Shown here: positions 19,019 to 26,417 of the stretch, piece after piece
Layout of the letters: every line of letters begins with the position of its first letter
Position numbering within the stretch: the first letter of the stretch is position 1
NCBI GenBank assembly: GCA_003427395.1
Contig: BFEA01000107.1
Span: forward strand, 581,286-607,702
Reading direction: 5' to 3'
Source of the DNA: Chara braunii
Lineage: Eukaryota; Streptophyta; Charophyceae; Charales; Characeae
Length of the DNA stretch: 26,417 bases
Made by a program: the position numbers and the translations under genes
Notes under the pieces: model-generated
Databases searched by the model: none
What the model was told of the DNA's origin: nothing
The model's input: only the letters and a program-made list of their open reading frames with translations

Positions 19019-19494
19019 GGAGTAAATGCAGCGGCAAAACCTTATGGAAACATTCCAGTTGAGTGAGGTGTTCGCCTGGGAGACTAATGCATCTGGACAT
19101 GATCTTTGTCCAGATGCATTCAGGATCTTGTCGGATGAGGAGTGGGGCAACCAGGTCCTCTGGCTTCCTTACTGATAGAGAGAGAAAGCGTCTTGCTGCA
19201 CAGCCCAGAAAATGTGTGAAATGCAGAATGCGGAAAGATGCCAATCGATGTTTTTTTTGTTTTTGTTTATTGTCAACAAATTTGATGCACCCGCCATAGC
19301 TTGCTTCTTCTTTATATATGGTGAGCGGATCGGCGAAGGCCAAGTTGATGGGCTTTTTTTTTGTTAACTAAATTGATGGTTACTGTGGTGGTGAAGAGTC
19401 TGAAGACAAAGAGAGGGAAAACAAAAAAAGAAAAAGAAAAAGAATGAAGAGAGGAGTCTGGTGGTAGAAAAGGGGACGATGGGAAACAATTTTC
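19019..19494. other. unassigned sequence
   Basis: A short near-palindrome, GCATCTGGACATGATC / CAGATGC, lies around 19089-19119. The minus-strand open frame here has no recognisable domain. A-rich and T-rich tracts lie at 19420-19442 and 19251-19270. Confidence 0.4.
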
Positions 19495-19577
19495 ATTTTT
19501 TTATTTTTTTTTTTCAACAAAAAAGCTCCATCTATTGGTGGGGAGCAACACCTGCTGGAAACCGGGTCCAGCGTCCC
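19495..19577 (-). mobile_element. short retroposon with LINE-type tail, minus strand
   Basis: Read on the minus strand it runs GGGACGCTGGACCCGG, TTTCCAGCAGGTG, GCTCCCCACCAATAG, ATGGAGC, then an A-rich tail (the T-tract at 19495-19514). It has the first hairpin of the LINE 3' end but not the second, like the copy at 4784. Confidence 0.75.
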
Positions 19578-19612
19578 ATAGATACAACCATATCCTCTTA
19601 ATTTGGCACGAA

Positions 19613-19636
19613 ACTGGGAACCGGGCCCAGCGTCCC
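19613..19636 (-). repeat. fragment of the LINE-type 3' tail, minus strand
   Basis: On the minus strand it reads GGGACGCTGGGCCCGGTTCC then CAGT. The stem CTGGG/CCCAG replaces CTGGA/TCCAG of the other copies, a compensatory pair. No tail follows, so only the hairpin is left. Confidence 0.6.
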
Positions 19637-19649
19637 ATCATCAGAAAAT

Positions 19650-21260
19650 TTCATGAATTTAACCAAGGAACTACTAGAAAAATCCAAGCAGCAATTAGTG
19701 GAAGTCCTTCGGATGATCAGAAACCCTGGAAGCTCCCCACAAAAACACTCTAAAATTCTATAATACTGTCTTCCTCCCTGCCGAGCTCTCCCAGGCCTCA
19801 TGCCCCCACCCTGTTAGGTTACAGGGCAACACGACTCACCCCAGCTCCGGCCAGCGTCGTCCCCCGACAGCAACCCTTGGTTTTCCCTTGGAATGCCCGA
19901 CCCAAAGCATCCCCAGATCTCTCTACCAGGCCTCACGCTCCTGCTATTAACAGGTTACAGGGCAATCCCCCAGCACCGGCCAGCGTCGTTCTGGCATCGA
20001 AAAACCAACAGATCCATGAGTAAACAGCATCAAGGAAACCTAGACTGCTTTGCAAGAAGTACCCAGAGTCCTAAACAATTCTCAAGACTACCTAAAATAT
20101 CCAGAACATCTCGAAACTGGCAAAGAAAATTAGGGCCAGATTAAGAATTTTTTTGAGGTCACTATGACAAAATTCAGAACTCGACTCAGAGAAACCCCCC
20201 ATCAAGCCTCTACGCCTCCCTCCGGCAAGACTAACTGCAACAGAGCCACCATCTCTGCTGCTGCTGTGCCATACTCCCATCCTACCAGCTAGCTCCCTCA
20301 CTGGTAGGACGCGTGATATCCCTCCATTTTCTTCTCCCACCCACCCTATTCTCTTCTTTAGGTGCGTCAGAACACATTACAGTAACAAAGAGCATGAGAA
20401 AAGGCCGCAGGGGTCCTGCAAATGATCCAAAAACGTTGAAGCCCCTCACACACCTTTCCGAAGTCTTCCAAAACTGTCTTACTCCCAGCCGAGTTCTTCC
20501 AGGTCTCCCACCCCCACGTCTAGCTGGGTTACAGGGCAACATGACTCACCCCAGCTCCGACCAGCGTCAACCCAACAGTAACCCTTGGATGTCCCGTGGA
20601 ATGCCCAACCCAAAGCATCCCCAGATCTCTCTACCAGGCCTCATGCTCCCGCATTGCAGGTTACAGGGCAACTCCCCAGCACCGGCCAGCGTCGTTCTGG
20701 CATCGGACAACCGCAAATCATTGAGTACAACAGCCTCGGAACCACCTCAGGATGAGTTAGCAGGAATCTCAAAATCCTAAAGACCATCCAGGACTACCAA
20801 ACGACCTAATCTTATTAAGATTCGCTATAAACTTTACGAGGACGAGGGGAAGAAGCTAAAACACCTACTATCCTAAAATCCCCCCTCAACCGACGAAGTG
20901 TCAGTCCAGGCTTTCAGTCTTCGTACCAGAACTCACTTGATCTCATACCCCCTACCTGCTAGGGTAACAGGGCACCACAACCTTCCCCAGTACCGGCCAA
21001 ACTCGTTCTGACGGTCAGGAAGTGCCTTCCTCCCTCGGCAGTTCCTGTAGCAGCAAGCCCCTAAGCGGTTACAGGGTCAATACCCCGGCGCCGGCCTCGT
21101 TGGACGGTCTGGTTATGCGCTCAGCATAACTTCGCAGACCTCAAGCTCCCCCCCGACTTACAGAGCACAAGCTCCAGCACCGGCCTGCGTCGTCCCAGCA
21201 CCGGCCTTCTAACCTACTTACCCTGACCAACGACCCTCCTCTGTTGAGAACCCCTTCTAC
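19650..21260 (+). repeat. ~710-bp duplication with recurring GGTTACAGGGCAA motif
   Basis: Sequence around GGTTACAGGGCAAC at 19817 recurs at 20527, and the following ~220 bp (AATGCCC, CCAAAGCATCCCCAGATCTC, CAGGCCTCA) are nearly identical, giving a 710-bp period. A ~40-bp motif, GGTTACAGGGCAA followed by CCCAGCACCGGCCAGCGTCG, recurs at about 19817, 19951, 20527, 20657, 20961, 21066 and 21157, decaying to the right. No reading frame is kept across copies. I do not recognise the family. Confidence 0.8.
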
Positions 21261-22690
21261 CTTCCATCCCCAATCCCAGCTTCACACCCCTAAGAAATTG
21301 CTTCCGAATCCTAAATCTGGAAAAAACAGTACCCTCCTCAGCCAAACATGAATAGGATGAGGATATGAAGAATCTCAAAAACAATTACGTAGAAATCCGA
21401 ATATTAATTTTTGTGAGACTAAGCAATGCAAGTATTTTTAAGAAACACAGGATGAATGTAAAAGCGAAGGAAATTTTGGAATAAGATTCCGGAATGTTGC
21501 AATCAGAAATCAAATCTCAAAAACAGAATTTTAAGAATCTATTGGAGATGTATTTTTCAAGAATGATTAGAGATCTATCGACCCCCAATTATGGAAACTT
21601 AACTTCTGAGGTGTCCGAGACCGGACTCACAATTAAACAGGATCAGGAATTTTCGTAGGATACTCCGTAGGAAATTTCTTCAAGCCGGTATTATTTGAGT
21701 ATTATTTGAAAATGAGATTGAGATCAATTTCGAGAAACCAACGTGAAAGATCATTGAAACCAGCTATTTAGAAGTGAAATTTTTAGAACGACGATCAGGA
21801 ATTACGATATCACGATTTAGAATCCGATTTGGGGAAATCTATCGTTAGACAAAAGGCCATAACACGCCCGAAACGATCGCAAGACTCCTCTGGCAACAGA
21901 AGTTCAGAAAAATATCTGATGAACAACGTAACGAAGACAGGTCAAGAGAAACAAATAAGAGAAAAAAAAACAGATCCAGAGAAGCAGATCAAGAATCATA
22001 TAATGGGGTCTCAGATTATCCTCAATTGTAAAATTAATGGAAGGTCACACGGATTTAAGAAAGTTCGTCGGAGATGCACCTAGACCGCGCGTGGATCATA
22101 TTTCAAAACAATCAACCCCTATCCCTACTTCCTCAACCACCACTTGCTGCCACCTCCCTTCAGACCCTACCCCTACGCCTTTGGGGAAGCAAGGATTCCC
22201 TCCCTCCCACTGTTAGCTCCTTAGCACTTCGTAGCACAAGGCAAATACTAGCACCAAAAGGCATGATCGGCCATCCTTGATTCCAAAGAATTGAAAAACA
22301 GTGTAGCTCCCCCTCGCCAAACCCGTTGACAAGTCGCTACAGGGGGTCCAAACCGCCATAAACTTACCCTACACTTACCATGATTGAGGAGGGAGAGGGA
22401 AAGGTTTCACCCCACGCGTCGTCTCAGCATCCTCATTCGCAACGGAAGAAGAACCAATCAGAGAGCCATTCCCCAATGCGCGTGCTTGATTCATCACACC
22501 AGTGCTGCCTGCCCGAGAAGCATGGTGTTCGCTTCAGCTTGATAACTTGTGCTAAAGAACGTGCGCCGAAGATCCCGTCTCCATCGCTAGCAAAGTTGCG
22601 TCATATAAAAAGCGCAGGTCGAACTCACCCAGCAGAAGACGCCATCATGCAGAGTAGAGGCGTGCTCGTACATGGCTACACCAAACAAGA
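21261..22690. other. unassigned sequence, AT-rich then mixed
   Basis: From 21300 to 22080 the + strand is A-rich with recurrent phrases such as AATCTCAAAAACA and AGAATTTTAAGAATC, perhaps an old degraded repeat. Open frames at 21829-22083 and 22380-22730 have no recognisable domain. No RNA gene seen. Confidence 0.4.
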
Positions 22691-22744
22691 GCAACCACAG
22701 CCACCAAGTTCCCCGCCTCCATCGCAGTAAAACGCGCCATGCGA

Positions 22745-22860
22745 AAGCTGAAGTCGAGCTCCCTAGCCAGGATGCGCCAGCCGAAGCGCCAGTCGAGCCG
22801 CCCTCCGGAACGCGCCAGCCGAAACACGGTGTGAAAGCGCCAGTCGAGCCGGGCGCAGCG
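22745..22860 (+). repeat. GC-rich imperfect short tandem repeat
   Basis: Phrases GCGCCAGCCGAA and GCGCCAGTCGAGCCG recur several times. The translated frames are Ala/Pro/Glu- or Arg-rich and driven by the repeat. It ends near a small palindrome, GCGCTCCCGGTAGCGC. Confidence 0.6.
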
Positions 22861-23078
22861 CTCCCGGTAGCGCTGCACCCACATGTGAAGTAAACGATAT
22901 TGAATCAATTCAACTCGACTTTTATTTATTTATTTTTAATTCAATTCAATTTTCTATTGCAATCATCAGTGCATAATTAGGAATGAATTGAATTGGTCGT
23001 TGGATGACTATGGGCATGGGCATGCGGACACGAGAAGCCTCCTCCTAACTCCTCTTCTGGCTTTGTTTCACGCTGGTC

Positions 23079-23081
<3 letters not shown>

Positions 23082-23169
<88 letters not shown>

Positions 23170-23194
23170 NCACACACACACACACACACACACA
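23082..23194. repeat. (CT)n then (CA)n compound microsatellite
   Basis: About 88 bp of CT, an ambiguous base at 23170, then 24 bp of CA. It lies shortly upstream of hammerhead repeat copy A. Confidence 0.96.
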
Positions 23195-23261
23195 GTTTTA
23201 TGCATGTCTGTTTGTCTCTTTTTGTATGCTTTCTCCCTGTTTTTTTTTAAAGTATTTTTTG

Positions 23262-24058
23262 TGTGCCAAGATGAGCACCCCAAACAGTCGGCCACTCCTC
23301 GTTCGGAGTGCCTACAACGCTCTTAGGGGGGACACTCAGTTTGGGATGTTCGCCTGCGCTACAGGTGATGATGGATGTTCGACAGAGCGACTCCCTGGCT
23401 TGGTGGGTGGTGGGAACCAACAGTCTTCAGGATTCACCCGTGATGTGAGTAGGTCATCTGCCGCTTTGCTCTGTGTTGGATGTGTGGACTGCCTTGTGTG
23501 AACTCCGCAGCGGCCTTGCTGGCCGTCCCGCTTGCTTCACAGGTCATTCTTGACAAGCTGCTGTGTTCACTATGTGGTGTGCCCGTGCTATCGGTGTTAC
23601 CTTGGGCTTTGCTGCTCCGCTGCCCTGCTGCCCACCCGCAGGCCATGCCTTCTGCGTCCTTTGCTTGGTTCCCTTGTTCAAGTTGGTTTTGCCCTGTGCT
23701 TCATTGCATGGTTGCTGTGGTACTCGTCTGCTCGCCTTGCCGTCCACTGCAGTGTCGTTGCCTTGTTGGTATTGCCTTGCGCTTCACTGCGTGGTTGCCG
23801 CACTGTGCATCGGCTTGCCAAGTCGTTTTTTTGCAGTAGTCTTTGGCATTGAGCAGGCGAGTTCGCTCTGCAGCATTACCTGGTGCTTTGCCGGGTTGCT
23901 GCCTGCTGCTGTGTTCCGTGCGGGAACAGTTTGCCTTCAACAAGGGTCAAAAGGGTTCATGACCAAAACCAATAACGCAGAGATTCCGCAGATTGTCGAG
24001 AGTTCAGCCTCCTGATGAGTCGGTGCAACTCCGACGAAACAATCTTGCTATCATCGGT

Positions 24059-24060
<2 letters not shown>
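23262..24060 (+). repeat. hammerhead-bearing direct repeat, copy A
   Basis: Aligns along its length with copy B (24795-25960). Common phrases include GAGCACCC, GTTCGGAGTGCCT, TTCACCCGTGATGTGAGTAG, GTCATCTGCCGCTTTGCT, GTGTTGGATGTGT, TTGCTGCCTGCTGCTGTGTT, GTTCATGACC and the ribozyme at the 3' end. The + strand is rich in T, G and C, with CTTGCC and GCTGC phrases. The open frames inside are compositional and not conserved between the copies. It may be a terminal repeat of a retrozyme-like element or one unit of a tandem array. Confidence 0.85.
23990..24045 (+). ncRNA. hammerhead ribozyme, type III, copy A
   Basis: Self-cleaving RNA motif. Stem III pairs AGATTGT (23990-23996) with ACAATCT (24039-24045), 7 of 7 pairs. 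The cleavage triplet is GTC, with the cut after C 23997. Stem I is short: GAG (23998-24000) with CTC (24009-24011) around an 8-nt loop. The core CTGATGA is at 24012-24018. Stem II pairs GTCGG (24019-24023) with CCGAC (24031-24035) around TGCAACT. GAAA is at 24036-24039. All invariant core positions of the hammerhead are present. The open stem III makes it type III, the arrangement found in plant retrozymes and satellite RNAs. Confidence 0.93.
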
Positions 24061-24090
<30 letters not shown>

Positions 24091-24658
24091 CGCTCTTCTG
24101 ATCTTTGTTGTTGATAAGTTCTTTCAGTGTGGCTCATGTACTTTGTGCTTTTTTTCCGGTACCTGCCTTGTGTTGTTTGCTTGCCCACCCGCCTCCCCCA
24201 TGCCCACCAGCCTGTGACCTGTGAATGCTTCTTGTTCAAAGTCTCGTCACTTCGTCGCACCTTGCCTTGCTGCTTTATTTTCCCTTGCTGCTACCTGGTG
24301 CGGTGGCTGTCTGTTGCCTTGTTCATTCTTTTTCCTTGTCCTTCGAGTTGCTGCCTTGGGCTGCTGCTTTTGGCTCATTGTCTTTTGCTTTTCTCTTTGT
24401 GGTCATGTGGCGTAGTCCCCTTGGGCACTAGTCCTTATGTCTTTGTAGGATTGGTGAAAGATAGAGGTCGATGTATGCACATATCTTTTGCTTTCTTGTT
24501 TGGGTGCATCCGTCTTATATATCTAAGCATACGATTCGGATCACATAATGTCCCAGTATGACTTTTGATCGCTACCTTAGAACGCAGCTTGCCACGCTGT
24601 GTCACGGTGGCCATATTTCTCATCACACACACGCACCCCCACACGCACCCCCGCACAC

Positions 24659-24659
<1 letters not shown>
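24061..24659 (+). other. spacer between hammerhead repeats
   Basis: It begins with a (TTTTG)n tract. No recognisable coding domain. I looked for a tRNA primer-binding site directly after copy A and could not see one. The sequence is T-rich and resembles in composition the stretch after copy B (25965-26130), with weak shared phrases (CTTGCCC, CCAGCCT). Confidence 0.45.

Positions 24660-24746
<87 letters not shown>
24660..24746. repeat. C34-A53 homopolymer pair
   Basis: A run of 34 C directly followed by 53 A, preceded by (CA/CCCCCA) repeats from 24625. It lies about 50 bp before copy B. It could be a microsatellite, a retroposon poly(A), or a purine tract of retroelement type. Length is unreliable in assemblies. 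Confidence 0.9.
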
Positions 24747-24748
<2 letters not shown>

Positions 24749-25410
24749 CTACCTATGTCTGCCTTTTCTTGGTGTTCTTTCTTCCTCCTATTTTTCCTTT
24801 GTGTGTGCCTGAGTGAGCACCCTCAAGAAGTGCTAAACAGTAGGTGGTCTGCTGTTTGGAGTGCCTGCAGGACTCGTAGGGGAGCTGCTCTGCTTGTGAT
24901 GTCTGTGTGGTGCATATGGTCTATGGGTGATGACAGATGTCCGTCGGAGTGACTTCCTGGCTCAGGAGGGGTGGGAAGTTGGGAACTAACAGTCTGCGGG
25001 GTTCACCCGTGATGTGAGTAGGTCATCTGCCGCTTTGCTTCGTGTTGGATGTGTACACTGCCTCGTCTGCGCTCCATCGCTGCATTGCTGCCCCTGCTGC
25101 TTGCTTCGCATGTCGTTCTTGGCAAACTGCTGTGTTTTGGCTGCAGTGTTGGTGTTGCGTTGTGCTCCGCTGCGCTGCCGCCCTGCTGCCCATCCGCTTG
25201 CCTTGTCGTCCGCGTGCCTTGCTTGTGTGGCATGTAGTGTGGCTTCTGTGTTGGTGTTGCATTGTGCTTCGCTGCAATGTTGCTGTGCTTGCCTTGCCGT
25301 CCGCTTGCCCCCTGTTGTTCCTTGCTGCCGTTTTCGGCGCTGAGCAGTTGCCTAGTGCTTCGCTGAGTTGCTGCCTGCTGCTGTGTTCTGCTTGTGGACA
25401 GTCTGCCTTC

Positions 25411-25880
25411 AACATGGGTCAAAGGGGGTTCATGACCCAAACCATCAATACGGGGATTCATGAACCCCCTTTGACCCCCTTTGACCCATGAGGGCAACAT
25501 GGGTCAAAGGGGATTCATGACCCAAACCATCAAGATGGGGATTCATCAACCCCCTTTGACCCCCTTTGACCCATGAGGGCAACATGGGTCCAAGGGGGTT
25601 CATGATTCATGAAACCCCTTTGACCCCCTTTGACCCCCTTTGACCCCCTTTGGCCCATGAGGGCAACATGGGTCAAAGGGGGTTCATGACCCAAACCATC
25701 AAATATGGAGATTCATGAAACCCCTTTGACCCCCTTTGACCCATGAGGGCAACATGGGTCAAAGGGGGTTCATGACCCAAACCATCAAATACGGGGATTC
25801 ATGAACCCCCTTTGACCCCCCTTGACCCATGAGGGCAACATGGGTAAAAGGGGGTCCATGACCCAAACCATCAAATACGG
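25411..25880 (+). repeat. ~85-bp minisatellite next to the ribozyme
   Basis: Six units begin AACATGGGT(C/A) at 25411, 25496, 25581, 25665, 25751 and 25837 (periods 84-86). At each unit junction AACCCCCTTTGACCC and GGGTCAAAGGGGGTT form a 15-bp stem around ATGAGGGCAACAT. The third unit has extra CCCCTTTGA repeats. The last unit runs straight into the hammerhead. Confidence 0.95.
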
Positions 25881-25887
25881 GGATTCC

Positions 25888-25947
25888 ACAGATTGTCAAG
25901 GGTCCAGCTGTCTGATGAGTTGGTGCAACTCCGACGAAACAATCTGT
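25888..25947 (+). ncRNA. hammerhead ribozyme, type III, copy B
   Basis: Stem III pairs ACAGATTGT (25888-25896) with ACAATCTGT (25939-25947), 9 of 9 pairs, two more than copy A. GTC precedes the predicted cut after C 25897. CTGATGA is at 25912-25918. Stem II pairs GTTGG (25919-25923) with CCGAC (25931-25935), with one U-G wobble. GAAA is at 25936-25939. Stem I (25898-25911) is poor: an A-U pair, a mismatch, a G-U and a G-C. An alternative GTTG/CAAC pairing inside stem II could compete. The core is intact, but activity may be weaker than in copy A. Confidence 0.87.
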
Positions 25948-26131
25948 CATCATCAGTTTTATGTCTTTTGTTTTTTGTTGTTTCCTTGGACTTGTACTTT
26001 TTTAGCCTTCGTCCTTTTTTCTTACCTGTTGCTCTATGCCTCTTTGGTTGTCTTGTGTTTTCTTCTTCTTAGGTTTGCTGCCATGTTTTTTTGTCTGCCC
26101 TCCCTCCTTCCGCTTGCCCTCCAGCCTACCT

Positions 26132-26229
26132 TCTTCCCCCGAATAGAATGTATGGTCATTTCCGCTGCATCTGCACTAAAAGGTGAGCCAAATACCGCTA
26201 TGATGACCGGACGTTCTATTCGGGGAAGA
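26132..26229. mobile_element. inverted-repeat element, family M3
   Basis: Arms of about 27 bp: TCTTCCCCCGAATAGAATGT at the left, then ATGGTCAT; and ATGACCGGACGTTCTATTCG then GGGAAGA at the right. It shares its ends with the element at 18141-18253. The interior of about 40 bp encodes nothing. Confidence 0.75.
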
Positions 26230-26417
26230 CGGTGGGTGTTGCCTCGTGTCTTACTGCATTTTGGCAGTGTCATAAGTCCAGTCAGTTTCCTTGCAGTGGG
26301 GGAGTTATGTGAGAATCGTCTTCAAGTCAGTGTGCATGGTCCTTTCCTGGCGGGTGGTCGTTCAAAGTATTGCTTGTACTGAAGAGCAGCGCTCGCTCTA
26401 ACACACACATATGCATG
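26230..26417. other. unassigned window end
   Basis: No gene, RNA or repeat recognised in the last 190 bases apart from a short CA-type run at the very end. Confidence 0.4.

Larger units (their letters stand above)
24795..25960 (+). repeat. hammerhead-bearing direct repeat, copy B
   Basis: Homologous to copy A in the same order but longer, because the ~86-bp segment just before the ribozyme is present about six times instead of once. It ends in the second hammerhead. Divergence from copy A is substantial, with many substitutions and small indels, so the duplication is not an assembly artefact. Confidence 0.85.

Noticed and set aside
22380-22893. Pro/Glu/Ala-rich frames as a structural protein gene
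   Set aside because: Driven by a short GC-rich repeat, with different frames equally open and no known domain.
22955-22975. Minus-strand CTGATGA followed by GAAAA
   Set aside because: The intervening 8 bases cannot form a stem II, and no cleavage triplet with stem III was found.
23480-24015. Overlapping Cys-rich frames in repeat copy A as coding sequence
   Set aside because: Three overlapping frames are all open because of composition, and copy B does not keep the same proteins despite DNA homology.
24127-24561. Cys/Leu-rich membrane-like protein in the spacer between hammerhead repeats
   Set aside because: The hydrophobic composition follows from T-, C- and G-rich sequence. No homologous frame is kept in the repeats.
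24660-24746. Poly-Pro/poly-Lys peptide frames
   Set aside because: Pure translation of the C34-A53 homopolymers.

Overview
The window looks like a piece of a large, repeat-rich nuclear genome of a eukaryote. It has long microsatellites, many short inverted-repeat elements, poly(A)-tailed retroposons, almost no open host coding sequence, and one L1-clade LINE with an endonuclease, a reverse transcriptase and a C-terminal zf-RVT-type C-C-H-C motif. That LINE layout and the mix of repeats suggest a streptophyte (land plant or charophyte alga, for example a Chara-like genome), but nothing in the sequence fixes the species. No rRNA, tRNA, CRISPR or prokaryotic operon structure was found. I do not support any ordinary host protein gene.

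Layout. 1-6.4 kb is mostly unassigned sequence with microsatellites and a 33-bp dispersed direct repeat. 6.7-8.4 kb holds copies of a ~110-180 bp inverted-repeat element (family M1) with 3-bp target duplications; one copy is nested in another repeat, so the empty site is known. 8.2-9.6 kb is a head-to-tail array of a ~180-230 bp repeat (family B), interrupted by a short LINE-tail retroposon. 9.68-10.37 kb has a second tandem repeat and a 369-bp foldback element with a likely 9-bp target duplication (Mutator-like). 10.7-16.9 kb is the LINE: probable 5' UTR, ORF1, ORF2 with one nonsense codon and damaged catalytic motifs, a 3' UTR with two hairpins, and poly(A). 17.4-18.1 kb is a 291-bp near-palindrome plus a further direct copy. 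Two more small inverted-repeat families (M2, M3) lie at 18.15-18.69 kb and 26.13 kb. 19.6-21.2 kb is a ~710-bp duplication carrying a recurring 40-bp motif.

The most notable system is at 23.26-25.96 kb. Two diverged direct repeats, about 0.8 and 1.15 kb long, each end in a type III hammerhead ribozyme (23990-24045 and 25888-25947). Each has the full conserved core, a GUC cleavage triplet and perfect stem III pairing. Cleavage of a read-through transcript at both sites would release an RNA of 1,900 nt. This resembles the architecture of plant retrozymes (non-autonomous retroelements with hammerheads in their terminal repeats), but the repeats are longer than those described for retrozymes, and the second copy has an 85-bp minisatellite expanded directly in front of the ribozyme.

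The second notable system is the LINE 3' tail. Its double hairpin and poly(A) recur at several other sites on both strands. In one of them the distal stem has several compensatory base-pair changes, so the RNA structure appears to be what is conserved. This fits short retroposons mobilised through a shared LINE tail.
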